DNA of 64,000 nt from Lepus europaeus (taxonomy: Eukaryota > Chordata > Mammalia > Lagomorpha > Leporidae), in NCBI RefSeq assembly GCF_033115175.1, contig NC_084827.1, positions 176,453,401 to 176,517,400 on the forward strand, written 5' to 3'. Made by a program: the position numbers and the translations under genes. Below are positions 1 to 10,275 of this stretch, one piece after another. Position 1 is the stretch's first letter; each line of letters starts with the position of its first letter. The notes under the pieces were generated by a model. It was not told the DNA's origin and made no database searches. It worked only from the letters and a program-made list of their open reading frames with translations.

Positions 1-102
1 CCAGGCCATAGCAGAGAGCTGGACCGGAAGTGGAGCAGCTGGGTCTCAAACTAGCACCTATATGAGATGCTGGCACTGCAGGCCACAGTACCGGCACCTG
101 AA
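1..102 (-). repeat. CSINE, head portion, cut by window edge
   Basis: This is the tRNA-like head half of a minus-strand CSINE. It shows the CCATAGCAGAGAGCTGG block, the GGATGCTGGCACTGCAGG-type block and the complemented head ending near ACCGGCACC. The tail half lies outside the window. Confidence 0.85.
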
Positions 103-189
103 TATAATTTATTAGATAACTGTGTTAGTTAACTTTTCATTACTAGAAGGAAATAGCTGAAGCAGCTGACTTTACATAGAGAAAAGTTT

Positions 190-511
190 GGGCTGGTGCT
201 GTGGCACAGCGGGTAAAGCCACTGCCTGTGATGCCGGCATCCCATATGGGTGCCAGTTTGTGTCCAGGCTGCTCCACTTCCCATCCAGCTCCCTGCTAAT
301 GGCCTGGGAAAGCGGTGGAGGACGGCCCAAGTGCTTGGAGATGCAGGAGAAGCTCTCAGTTCCTGGCTCTTGGCTTCAGCCCGGTCCAGCCCTGGCCATT
401 GCAGCCATCTGAGGAGTGAACCAGCAGACGAAAGAGCTCTCTCCCTCTTTCTGTCTCTCCCTCTCTGTCTGGAACTCTGACTTTCAAATAAATAAATAAA
501 TCTTTAAAAAA
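190..511 (+). repeat. CSINE, full length
   Basis: A plus-strand copy runs from the tRNA-like head (GGGCTGGTGCTGTGGCACAG) through the CCCATATGGGTGCC block and CT-rich segment to an AAATAAATAAATAAATC tail. Chance frames on both strands here have no protein identity. Confidence 0.92.
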
Positions 512-534
512 ATATATATATATATATATATATA
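512..534. repeat. (TA)n microsatellite
   Basis: About eleven TA units directly follow the AT-rich tail of the preceding SINE. It probably grew from that tail. Confidence 0.9.
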
Positions 535-659
535 GAGAGGAAAGTCTTAGAGATTGGAGTCCAAGATCAGCCAGCACCACTGGTTTGGCCTCTGGGGGTG
601 GCAATAGCAATGGCGTGGCAGACAGCAAGGAGAGAGTGGTGGCTCCAACTCAGGTTTTT

Positions 660-695
660 TCTTTTTTTTTTTCTTTTTTGACAGGCAGAGTGGAT

Positions 696-726
<31 letters not shown>

Positions 727-1000
727 TCTTCCTTTTTGCCGTTGGTTCACCCTCCAACGGCCGCTGCGGCTGGTGCATCGTGCTGATCCAAAGCCAGGAG
801 CCAGGTGCTTCTCCTGGTCTCCCATGCGGGTGCAGGGCCCAAGCACTTGGGCCATCCTCCACTGCCTTCCCGGGCCACAGCAGAGAGCTGGCCTGGAAGA
901 GGGGCAACCGGGACAGGATTGGTGCCCTGACCGGGACTAGAACCCGGGGTGCCAGCGCCGCAAGGCGGAGGATTAGCCTGTTAAGCCATGGCGCCAGCCA
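660..1000 (-). repeat. Young CSINE with perfect 15-bp target-site duplication
   Basis: The copy is minus-strand, with a T-rich start, GACAGGCAGAGTGG, a GA tract, and a head ending GCCATGGCGCCAGCC. The flanks ccaactcaggttttt at 645-659 and 1001-1015 are identical, which marks a recent retrotransposition. The B-box-like GGGACTAGAACCCG reflects its tRNA ancestry. Confidence 0.95.
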
Positions 1001-1474
1001 CCAACTCAGGTTTTTATACCAGTCCTGCTGCAAGGACTCAGGAGGGCAGTGAGAGCCACCTCCTGAAGGCTCACAGCCGGTGACCTTGGCGCCTCCCCGA
1101 GGCCCCTCCTCCTGGTGGCTCCACCACCTTCCAATAGCACCTCCTGGGAACACGTCCCCTAACACATGGGCCTTGGGGGACACGAGACGAGTACCCCAAC
1201 CAGAGCGACAGTTCCTGGATCCAGTGCTGCTTTGGGAGGGGGCTGCATAGCCAAAGGCATCGACACAGACCCAAACTCACGATATCCACCCTGAGATCGA
1301 CGGACAGCCGGGCACCGGGAAGAACTGACAGTCGGCACCGGAGGGAGAAGCAGCTGACCTGCCTCCGCTCCCGTCCCGTGGACCCAGAGCCTCACCGAGG
1401 ACGGAGCCAACCCACCCTCCTCTCCACTGCCTGGGGCTCCGATGCGGGGGTGTGTGTGCGGGGACCCTGCCTAG

Positions 1475-1960
1475 CTTGGTCGAAGTTCTTGTCTCCACAC
1501 AAGAAAGAGTTCAAGGAAAGATATAGATGAAGGTGAATAGAGAAGCAAGATTCATTTAAAGCCACGTATACACTCAAGGAATAAATGCAGGCAGTTTTGG
1601 AAGAGAGCGAGCTACAAGCAACGTGGCTTAGAGCTGGGGCTTCCTATGGTCTGGAGGCCTGAGTGGTGGCTCCCATTTCTGTGCCTTTTTTTCAGAAATC
1701 TCAGAAGTGTCATGGTGTCAGGTGCATGATGGGAGTGGGAATGTCAGCCATGGCAATTTTTATTATAATCACATTATATGACCTGAATGTCATTGTGCAG
1801 ATACAGCCTGCGGCCATGTTGGATATTTCCAGCTGGTGAAACATGGCAGAACTTGGGGTTTCCACTACTCGGAGCCGGGATTTGGGTGGTACCGGAAGGG
1901 GTGTGGGGCGGTGCACAGAAAGGGAATTTGGATGCTGCAGTCCGGGCTGTTGAGTGGGCT
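1475..1960 (-). mobile_element. ERV-type solo LTR, copy A
   Basis: Read on the minus strand, this segment contains a CATGTT...ATCCAACATGGC block, an AT-rich stretch, and near its 3' end TTTCCTTGAACTCTTTCTTG then GGAGACAAGAAC, resembling the R/U5 end of a class-I (gammaretrovirus-like) LTR. A diverged second copy lies at 5868-6330 in the same orientation. No gag, pol or env reading frame is next to it, so it is treated as a solo LTR. Its 5' end is not sharply defined. Confidence 0.6.
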
Positions 1961-2010
1961 AGGGGGGTGCCCGTGACCACTTTTACTAGAGACTCTGAAG
2001 AATCTTGTAG

Positions 2011-2327
2011 CTGGGACCAGCGCTGTGTCACAGCGGGTTAAGCCACAGTCTGCAATACCGGCATCCCATATAAATGCCAGTTTGAGTCTCGGCTGCTTGG
2101 CTTCCAGCCAAGCTTCCTGCTAATGCGCCTGGGAAAGCAGTGGAAGATGGCTCAGGTGCTTGGGCCCCTGCTCCCATGTGGGAGACCCAGATGAAGATCC
2201 TGGTTCCTGGCTTATAGCAGCCATTTAGGGAGTGAACCAACTGATGGAGAATCTCTCCTCTCTGTCTCTGTAACTCTTTTTTTTTTTTTAAGATTTATTT
2301 TATTTATTTGAAAGAGTTACAGAGAGA

Positions 2328-2376
<49 letters not shown>

Positions 2377-2660
2377 CTTCCATCTGATGGTTCATGCTCT
2401 AGTTGACCGCAACAGCCGGAGTTGCTCCGATCCAAAGCCAGGAGCCAGGAGCTTCCTCCGGGTCTCCCATGTGGGCCAAGCACTTGGGCCATCTTCTACT
2501 CTTTTCCCAGGCCATAGCAGAGAGCTGGATCAGAAGCGGGGCAGCCGGGTCTTGAACCAGCGCCCATATGGGATCCCGGCACTTCAGGCCAGGGCATTAA
2601 CCCTCTGCGCCACAGTGTGGGACCATGTAACTCTGACTTCAAATAAATAAATTAAAAACA
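2011..2660 (+). repeat. CSINE (outer), split by another CSINE
   Basis: The plus-strand head and body occupy 2011-2277. The last few bases of the body and the ACTTCAAATAAATAAATT tail resume at about 2635. The gap is an inserted minus-strand SINE. Confidence 0.9.
2278..2625 (-). repeat. CSINE (inner), inserted into a CSINE
   Basis: A minus-strand copy with a long uninterrupted GA tract. The short duplication tgtaactct at 2269-2277 and 2626-2634 brackets it and proves it entered the older plus-strand SINE. Confidence 0.92.
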
Positions 2661-3070
2661 AAAAGAAAAAATGAATCTGGTCGTTGCTGTAGGGTCTGCC
2701 CAGTTGTCTACACTGTCAGGACAGCAGACAGTTTTCTTATGCCATTTCCTGGTATGTAACAAGATTTTCTCCCTCTGCCATTAGGGTGGGAAAGTTTACA
2801 GGTGATTTTCCTGCCAATGGCTGTATCCCAAGGAAGCTGGGAGAAGTGGTAGGAAAAGCATGGCAGCTGGGAAGTGCCATAGCCTGGATACCTCTCGCTC
2901 TAGGGAGAAGTGCATAGCAAAGGCAAAAATTCAACTTCTCGTTTAGCCTTTTTGAGATAAACTCAGCTGGCTTGTGAGAGCAGGCAGAATTATCCTCCGG
3001 ATGTGCCTGTGGGTATGCAGGGTGCAGAGGTTTAATTCTTGACAGCTGTACCCTGTAATTCTTAAACAAT
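2661..3070. other. Unique sequence, nothing recognised
   Basis: About 400 bases between SINEs with no repeat family, splice-flanked exon or conserved protein segment that I can recognise. Short frames here are chance. Confidence 0.6.
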
Positions 3071-3072
3071 TA

Positions 3073-3100
3073 ATTAATTTGAAATATTTGAAAGGCAGAG

Positions 3101-3139
<39 letters not shown>

Positions 3140-3413
3140 ATCTTCTATCTGCTGGTTGGTTCACTCCTCAAATGTCTCAAATGGCTGCAACAACCAGGGC
3201 TGGGTCAGGCCAAAGCCAGGAGCCAGGAGCTTCATCCGGGTCTCCCACATGGGTGCAGGGACCCAGGCACTTGGGCCGTCTTCCGCTGCTTTTCCAGGCG
3301 CAGTAGCAGGGAGCTGGTTTGGAAGTGGAGCAGCTGGGACTTGAACTGGAGCCTAAATGGGATGCCGGCATCTGGGGCAGTGGTTTGACTTGCTCTGCCA
3401 CAATGCTGGCCTG
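3073..3413 (-). repeat. CSINE
   Basis: Minus-strand copy starting in TTTGAAATATTTGAAAGGCAG with a pure GA tract and ending CTGCCACAATGCTGGCC. Confidence 0.92.
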
Positions 3414-5180
3414 AGTCCCCGTAATGTAACTGTGGTAGGAGCGCCAGGTAGCGCGTGATAGGGTCCTTTCCAGCTAGGCTGAAACTGGTCAGAGTGGGGA
3501 TCCCTCTCTCCAGTTCTTAACAAAGCTGGCTCTCCCGGGGAGACTGGCTGTTCATGGTCTTGGACCATGGCACTGGGAGGTTCCTGCTCCTGTATTCCTT
3601 CAGAGCCTTCTGCCCCCGACCTACACTGAGAATGTGCTTTGTTTGGTCTTGGGTATCTGACTCAAAGAGGATGTCAGAGGCCAGGAGGGGTCTCCCACCT
3701 CAAAAGGGCCAAGCCGTAGGTGGCCCTGGGTGCCCTCCTTGTTGCAAAATGGGCCATGGGAAGCAGCTGGCTCTAGCGTCCAGAGGCTGGGGTGTTAAGG
3801 CCATTCCAGAACCTTCTGAGTGGCGGCCTTCCTTGCCGCCCTGTCTGCCGGTGTGTTTCCTCGGATGACCCAGCTGCTCCCTTCCTGGTGTGCCCTGCCA
3901 TGGACAGTGGCCACTTCCAGAGCCTCTGTATCAGTGGGAAAGTTGGTATTCTTACTGGTGACGCTCAGGGTCACCTGGGGCCCCAGGAGTGGGATGGTCG
4001 TATGGGTATGGGAGCCACCTGATACCAGTCCTCAGACAAGGACGTGGAAGAACTGGGAGTCCTCCTCTCCCTGCAGAGCTGAGAGCAATCCCATCCCCAG
4101 CGCCCCTCCTGTTTACATCAGGGGCAGGGGCGGGGTGGGGTGGAAACCTCCCTTGCACCAACGTCCCAGCTTTGCACACCCAAGGCGTTCCCTCCTGGGC
4201 TTCCCCCCGCCCCCAGCCCTGAGCTCCCAGGGTGCTGGTGATGGCGACTGCCATGGTCTGAGCCTGTTGCCTGGATGTGGTCTCCCACGCCAAGCCCCCT
4301 GTCCTCTCCAGCCCTCTCTCTGTCTACAGCTAGCATCTGGTTCATGGGCCTTTGGGATTGCATGACCAATTTCTGGAGTTTCCTTCGAATGCCTGGGGCT
4401 GACTGATGCAGTGGGTACCAGCTAAGACCTCCCCTCGGGAGCGCCAGGGTCTTCGTTAGCATGCCCGCTCAGAGCCTCTCCCAGCCACCCCTGGATGGAG
4501 GCTGCGTTTTCTTCCTCATGCTGCGCCACCTCCCTGTCATCTGTCACAGGCTTCGTGCTGTGTGCTTCCGTCCCAGCCACCAGACAGGTGCCCTGAGCGC
4601 TCACCTCCAAGTAGGGCCTGCGTGCGGGACAGCAGGAGCCCTCGCAGTGCATCGGCGTGGGCCTTAGCTCAGATCCCCCGTTTGTCCTCCAGGAGGCAAC
4701 AAGGGGGTGCAGCAATATGTGGGTTACCCCAGGTCAAGTCAGAGGCCAAAGCTGGAACTCCTCAGGAAATCGGCAGGACCTTCTGAAAATCTCCCAGGGT
4801 GGTTATCATGGATCTGAGTGTTGTCGTGACGATTGTCCCAGCATCTCCCAGAGAACAGAGCTTGCTTTGGAGCCAGCCCTGCTGCCAGGGGCTCCGGCCA
4901 GGCTGTCCTCCGGGAGGGGCAGGTAGGGTCACAGGGCAGAGGCTGGGGGCGAGTGGGAGGTGAGAAGGAATTAGGGCCAGCGCCCCTGGGGATGGTTCTG
5001 GCACTGGGACAAGCAGAACTTGAAATGGTGGAGCCCTAGGTGGTGGCAGAAGACAACCCCGGAGGTGGGTCAGCCCCCAGGTCTGTCTGTCACTCCTCTG
5101 TGTCTTGTGTCTCCAGGCAGGCAGGAGCATAGCAGAGCCTATTGCTGGTTCTAAAGGTGAGATTTGGAAAGATTTCCCCA
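3414..5180. other. GC-rich unique sequence, no gene recognised
   Basis: No exon or repeat family could be recognised. The frames of 60-180 codons on both strands overlap one another and show no domain, so they are taken as GC-driven chance frames. A four-run G-tract is listed separately. Confidence 0.6.
4121..4143 (+). other. G-quadruplex motif
   Basis: Four runs of four G separated by one- or two-base loops (GGGG CA GGGG C GGGG T GGGG). This fits the strict intramolecular quadruplex pattern on the plus strand. Confidence 0.75.
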
Positions 5181-5182
5181 AG

Positions 5183-5210
5183 TATTTATTTATTTTTTAA
5201 AAGCAGAGTT

Positions 5211-5243
<33 letters not shown>

Positions 5244-5461
5244 ATCCAGCTGGGCCAGACTGAAGCCAGGGACCAGGAGCTTCTTCCAGGTCTCCCGTGT
5301 GGGTGCAGGAGACCAAGGACCTGGGCCATCTTCTACTGCTTTCCCAGGCCATAGCAGAGAGCTGGATGGGAAGTGGAGCAACTGGGACTCGAACCGAAGC
5401 CCATATGGGATGCCGGCACTGCAGACGGTGGCTTTACCTGTTACGCCACAGCACCGGCCCC
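5183..5461 (-). repeat. CSINE with internal deletion
   Basis: The minus-strand copy goes from its GA tract straight into CAGCTGGGCCAGACTGAAGCC. It lacks the usual TCTTCCATCTGCTGGTTCAC block present in most neighbours. The head ends CCACAGCACCGGCCCC. Confidence 0.9.
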
Positions 5462-5867
5462 AACCATCAATGACCTCTGGGCTAAGATCAAATGTAGAAA
5501 GCCTAAGCCAAAGAGGAGTTCGACAAGGTAGAAAGCCCATGGTCAGGTGCTATAGAATAAAGAAGGGCCTCCGGGCGCTGCAGAGCTGGGAGCAGCTGCC
5601 ACCTTCCTCATGAAGGGCCCCAGCATCGGCTCTTGGCTGTCCCATCTCCAGCAGTGGTGTGGTGTGGGCAGGAGGGCAGGCATGGTTGGGTCCATGGTGT
5701 GGCAGGACAGAAAGAGAGAGGAGACCAAGGCCAGAAAGAAGCCACTGGCTTCCAGCACAAGGGAGGCCAGAGTCAGGCAAAGCTCACTGGCCCATGTCTG
5801 GGCAGGGCTTCCAACTCCTGCTCCAGCCTCCTGGCTCGCTGGCCACTTATGTTGTCGGGGGTGGCCC
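5462..5867. other. Unique sequence, nothing recognised
   Basis: A 400-base gap between a SINE and an LTR; no supported feature. Confidence 0.55.
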
Positions 5868-6330
5868 CTGGCTATGCTTGGTCCAGATTCTTGCGGCCCC
5901 CAGAAAGAATTCAAGGAAGAGACAAAGGTAAAGGTGAACAGGAAAAACAAGACTTAGCAGCAAGGTTTGAGTGCCCTTTGCTCTGTTCTGGAGGCCCAGG
6001 GTGGTGTCTGGGGCAGGGCTTGGGTACCACCCATTTCTGCGCCATTTTTTGGAAACCTCAGAAGTGTCATGGTGTCACGTGCATGATGGGAGTGGGAATG
6101 CCAGCCATGGCAATTTTAATATAACGACCTAAAATGCATTGCCAGGGACACAAGCTTCAGCCATGTTGGATATTGCCGGCTGGCACTGCTTCTAGGTTCG
6201 CAACACAGTAGAACTTGGGGTTTCCGGTGCACACAAGCTGGGGGGCAGTTTGGGTGGCGCATGGAAGGGGTTTTGGGCAGCACGCAGAAGGGAAGTTGGG
6301 ATGATGCCACTGGGCTGTCTCACGGGCTGG
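5868..6330 (-). mobile_element. ERV-type solo LTR, copy B
   Basis: This is a diverged paralogue of the LTR at 1475-1960. Shared blocks include AGAAGTGTCATGGTGTCA, GTGCATGATGGGAGTGGGAA, CAGCCATGGCAATTTT, CAGCCATGTTGGATATT and GAACTTGGGGTTTCC, all quoted on the plus strand. The minus-strand 3' end carries TTGAATTCTTTC, typical of class-I LTR ends. No viral gene flanks it. Confidence 0.6.
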
Positions 6331-9240
6331 CCAGCCAGGGCTTCTGCAGGGATCGGCTGCGGCTGCTGTGTGGGCCAAGGCCAACTGGGGTTGTCACAGG
6401 GATCAGCGGGGCTGTCACTCTGTGGATCCTGCTGCCACGCCGCACTTTGTGCGGGGCTGCAGGGCAGTGCCGGCAAACTGCAGCGCCTCTGGCTCTTGCC
6501 ACTTCCCTGCCCCCGCCGGCCCCACTCAAAGCCCCAGGCTCTGTGCAGACAGCAGCGGGCCGGCTGGATCTCTGACCTCCTTGGTGACACTCTGGAGATG
6601 GACAGGCTGTTTGCTGCCATTTCCTCAACCTCTTTCTCCAAGTTCAGACTGCAAGTCACAAAACCACACAAAAATGGTGTGATGGTCTCTCTTATCCCCA
6701 GGAGAGGCAGAGAACAGAGCTCTGAAGTGCATCTGTGGAAGGATCTAGAAGGAAGTTTCGGCCAACCAGGGAATATTCTATGTAGATACAGGAGTATATG
6801 GTCTCTACAGATCAGGAGCAGGGACGCGGGAGCCTAGCTGTGTTGGGCTGCTCTGGACCCTTTGCCAAGGTGGGAACTGACAGGGCCCTGCTGGGCAGCT
6901 TTCCCGCTCCTGCCCCTTCGCTGGACAGATGGCATAGCCCAGGGCCTGACCTGGACAGGATGGAGAGAATCAGATGTCTGCCCATGGAGGGGCATTGTTG
7001 ATTGGCCCTCCATGGGTCAGGGAGTGAGGATCATGACCCAGCAGGCCAGTCTGAAGCTGTTGGCCACCTTGCACCACGCTTCTAACCCAGGCACTCCTGT
7101 GTCTCCTGCAGTCCAAACGCGAGAGTCTCTCGAGAGGTGGTCTCAGCCCCTACACCTGCTGCCGGCCTCCTCTCTGCAAGAGCAGGTGCCGGGCCCCATG
7201 CCTCCATCCGGGACCCCTTGGGCTGGCGATGTGTTTGCCTCCCACTGCTGCCCTGCCCTGGCAGGCCATGCAATGCTGCCCCCTGGCTGCTGCTGGGGTT
7301 AGCAGGTGGCAGGAGGCTGGAGTGGATGGGAGAGAAAAGCTGGGACGTGTCTTCACCATCGGCCCATCGGCCCTGCCTCGGGGATGTAGCCCTGCGGGAT
7401 GCAGCCCTGCGGGAGGCCCTCTACCCCCATGGCTCAGCTCCTGCGGGAGGCCCTCTACCCACCTCCAACTCCCCTCTCAGCCACCCATACTGCTGGAAAT
7501 AGCCGTTTCATTAAAGTGGCTTCCTTGGAACCCTCAATGAATTCCAACGACGAGGGGACCCCCACAGTTCCTGTGTTGGTAATATGCTCCATCCCTACGC
7601 TTACATGTTCTTGGTGCTTGGGGGCGGGGCCTTTGGAGGTGAGCGGTCAGGAGGGTGGGGCCCCCAGGACATCGTTGGTTGCTCTGTGTGGCCACGAGAT
7701 GTGCGTCTGCCAGGTTGTCTGGGGGACACACAGAGTGTGTCAGTGTGCCCGCAAGTCTCTAGCAGCCCAGGCACGGCCCACAGGGGACAGACTTCAGCTT
7801 CCAGGGTGGCTCCTTGGATCCCAGAATTTGCCATCCTTCTGTCTTTGGGCTTCGGGAACGTGTACCTGCCTCACCATCAGCAAAGCCCACAGGTAACCAC
7901 TTGCTGCCCCACTGCTCCTTCCCTTGCTCTATGCACCTGTTCCCCCCCCCCCCTCTGCCTGCTCCTGGCCTCCCGGAGGTCCAGGTGCTGGAGCCCTTGC
8001 CTTTGCCGACAGCTGATCTTAGAGCCACGGCAGCGGAGAGTGAGACAGAGGAAGGTAACAGCGCACAGGACTAGGGAGCTGGTCCCCAGGAAACCTGCGG
8101 AGACCCAGGGCATCTGGGGAGCCTGGTCTTCCCCACCAGGGAGCGGTCACCGTGCCGGCCGCCCCCCTCCCTGAGAACCTGCTGCTGGAGGGCCACTCGG
8201 ATACAAGGGTCACAAGACGTGGACGCCAATAAAATAGGCCAGGTGCTAGCCGCCACCTCCCTGCAGTGACAGTCTTCCTCTGGAACTCTTCTGCCGGGAG
8301 GGTCTGCTGACTCCGTGACCCTGCTGCCATGCCCCTGAGCGAGGAGCCACTGTGCACCTGACATCCCCAGCCCTGGGGGCTCCCGATACCGCTGCTCTCT
8401 GCTGCAAGGAGACAGACGACAGGGAAGGCTGTACAAGGGTCTCCCCGGACCAAGGCTGCAGCACGATTACCCTGGAATTATTTCAGCGTTTCCTGCTGGT
8501 TTCAGGAAAAGCGATTCTAATCTAAATTGTATTCATAAATTCTAAGTCATGTTTGTAATTTCACATTCCAGGCTCCGCAGGGCACAGGAACTGTAACTGT
8601 CAGAGGCTTCAACTGAAAAGAGAAACCGTGGCGCCTTCACAAAACTCACCATGAAACGCAACCACGAAAGCTGCTCCGACCTCGCCTTCTGAGGTCCCCA
8701 GCCTCAGGCCCTCGGCTGACCTTGGCATTCACTGTGAGGGTAAAACAACCCTGTCTAGACTCAGGGAGACATGGAGTTGCTGAGACTCACAGGCTGACCT
8801 GGCCGATTCTGCAAGATGCATGGAAACCTTCGAAATCTCCCCCAGACGGGGACGGATTCTCAGCCGTGCCTGCCTCTAACAGAGAGGAGGTGGAGTAGCA
8901 CGGAGAGACCCGTAACGCAGCCCGATTCGATTTTCTTTTAATTCATAGCATCGGCCGCCCCCGCTGTCAGGGCCAGGACAGGAAACCGTCCTGGCAGGGT
9001 GGATTGGCAGCACTGGGGACACAGTCGAGGCAGCCAGTCCGGCCCCCAGCCTCACGCTGTGCCACTCAGGGGGCGCACAGGTCCCCAGGGGATTCTGCTA
9101 CAAATAAACCTGGACTGGGGAAGCTGGTGCAGAGAGATTGTTCTGGGAGCAAACGTCTTGCCTTCCCCTCTGTGCCTGCCTCGGACTAAACCCTCGAGTA
9201 CAAAGGGGACGAGGAAATAAAGACAGTTTCCAAGGTGTTC
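6331..9240. other. SINE-free unique sequence downstream of NPPC
   Basis: About 2.9 kb without a recognisable interspersed repeat, lying 3' of NPPC. Frames up to about 195 codons exist but overlap on both strands and show no family signature. The block at 8461-8950 is less GC-rich and could be conserved non-coding DNA, though that is only an impression. Confidence 0.5.
7388..7460 (+). repeat. Short imperfect tandem duplication
   Basis: AGCCCTGCGGGATGCAGCCC is followed by two copies of the unit GCGGGAGGCCCTCTACCC about 33 bases apart. It is a small GC-rich duplication with no gene context. Confidence 0.7.
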
Positions 9241-9249
9241 ATGGAGTGA

Positions 9250-9741
9250 CTTTTTTTTTTCTTTTACAATTTTTTCAACTAGTTAGGACAAAAACATTAC
9301 AATGATTGACTTCTTTCATTTAGTTACATAAATAAAATTTTTATAAATATCTCTTTATAAACAATATAAATAGCTTTACAACATAAATACATTTAGGCAT
9401 GACATGAATGTACAAATAGCAATGTTTTACAGCTGGTTTTGTCAGTCTCTTAAAAACTGTCTCTTGTCATCAACCCGGTGTAGGTGTGTGTCTCATGTAT
9501 ATAATATATATATAATATATAACTTTTTATTTTTCATTTTCAAAAAAAATTAAACAATAAATTCATACCCCCCTCCCCAAATAATAATAAAACAGCTGGT
9601 GTTGTGTATTCCCAGTACCAGGAAAAAAAAAAAAGAGAGAGAGAGAAAGAAATGTGAAAGCCACATTGCGTTGGAGGTGCTTCCAGATACTGGAGGCGGT
9701 GACCAAGGATGACCTCAGCACAGCCGAGCGAGCTCCCAATC
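9250..9741 (-). other. NPPC: NPPC exon 3 (3'UTR), 3' end approximate
   Basis: A minus-strand acceptor, CTGCTGTGTTTCAG, ends at 9742 and exon sequence begins GATTGGGAGC at 9741. It pairs with the donor GTGAGT that begins at 12566, just after the NPPC stop codon, so the 3'UTR is spliced with an intron of about 2.8 kb. The exon changes from GC-rich to strongly AU-rich. A canonical AATAAA on the minus strand is at 9526-9531 and could give a short form. The long AU-rich part down to about 9250 suggests a longer form, but no canonical signal is visible at its end. That the human NPPC gene also has a non-coding last exon a few kb away is from memory. Confidence 0.72.
9329..9562 (-). promoter_or_regulatory. 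AU-rich element cluster in the NPPC 3'UTR
   Basis: On the minus strand five AUUUA pentamers occur, at 9329-9333, 9344-9348, 9367-9371, 9384-9388 and 9558-9562. The first four lie within 60 bases in very U/A-rich sequence, with an alternating TA tract between them and the fifth. Such clusters typically recruit AU-binding proteins that control mRNA decay. The pentamers are seen directly; their role in NPPC mRNA is inferred. Confidence 0.6.
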
Positions 9742-10184
9742 CTGAAACACAGCAGACACAGGACGCTCAGTCGGGCGCTTCTAGAACCTTCCCCCCTTGC
9801 CCGCAGCCGCAGCACGAGGCTTTGCCCTGCAGGCCCCCGGCCAAGGCCTGCCCGTCCAGGGCAGCCGTTGCCAGGCCCTCACCTCCCGCTGTGCCCTTGG
9901 CATTGCCGTCCCAGCACAGGTGGGACCAGAATGCCCGCCCGGCTCCCTCCGCCCCCTCCGTCTAACTACAGGCTTCGTGCTGGCGCTCAGAGACGCCCGG
10001 CGAGGGCCGGAGATGGAAAATCTCCTCCCCACCTCTACCCCTCTTTGCTTCCACACACTCCAGGCGGGTGCCTGCCTCTGCTGCGTGTGTCTGGGTGGCT
10101 GGGGAAGGGGGACGAGGGCCATCGGGGCAGTGAGGGATCCTGCGCTTGACACCCCCGCCCCCCGAAGCCCTCCATGGCCGAGTG

Positions 10185-10275
10185 TTGCTTTCTTCATCCA
10201 TAAAATGGGATAATAGCCACCTCCCAGGGCTGGCTCTGGGACTCCACAGGGGACACATGCTGAGCACTGGCAACG
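10185..10275 (+). repeat. MIR fragment in NPPC intron 2
   Basis: The segment TTCTTCATCCATAAAATGGGATAATAGCC..., followed by CTGAGCACTGGCA, matches the core of the ancient MIR SINE (TCATCTGTAAAATGGG...). Confidence 0.75.

Noticed and set aside
585-1183. Frames of 155 and 177 codons
   Set aside because: They are mostly translation of the CSINE at 660-1000; the same peptide strings recur at other SINE copies.
2310-2375. GA-repeat array resembling a short tandem or CRISPR-like array
   Set aside because: It is the GA tract of a CSINE; there are no spacers or constant repeats, and this is vertebrate DNA.
1961-5867. The interval between the two LTRs as a provirus body
   Set aside because: It contains SINEs and unique sequence with no gag, pol or env similarity.
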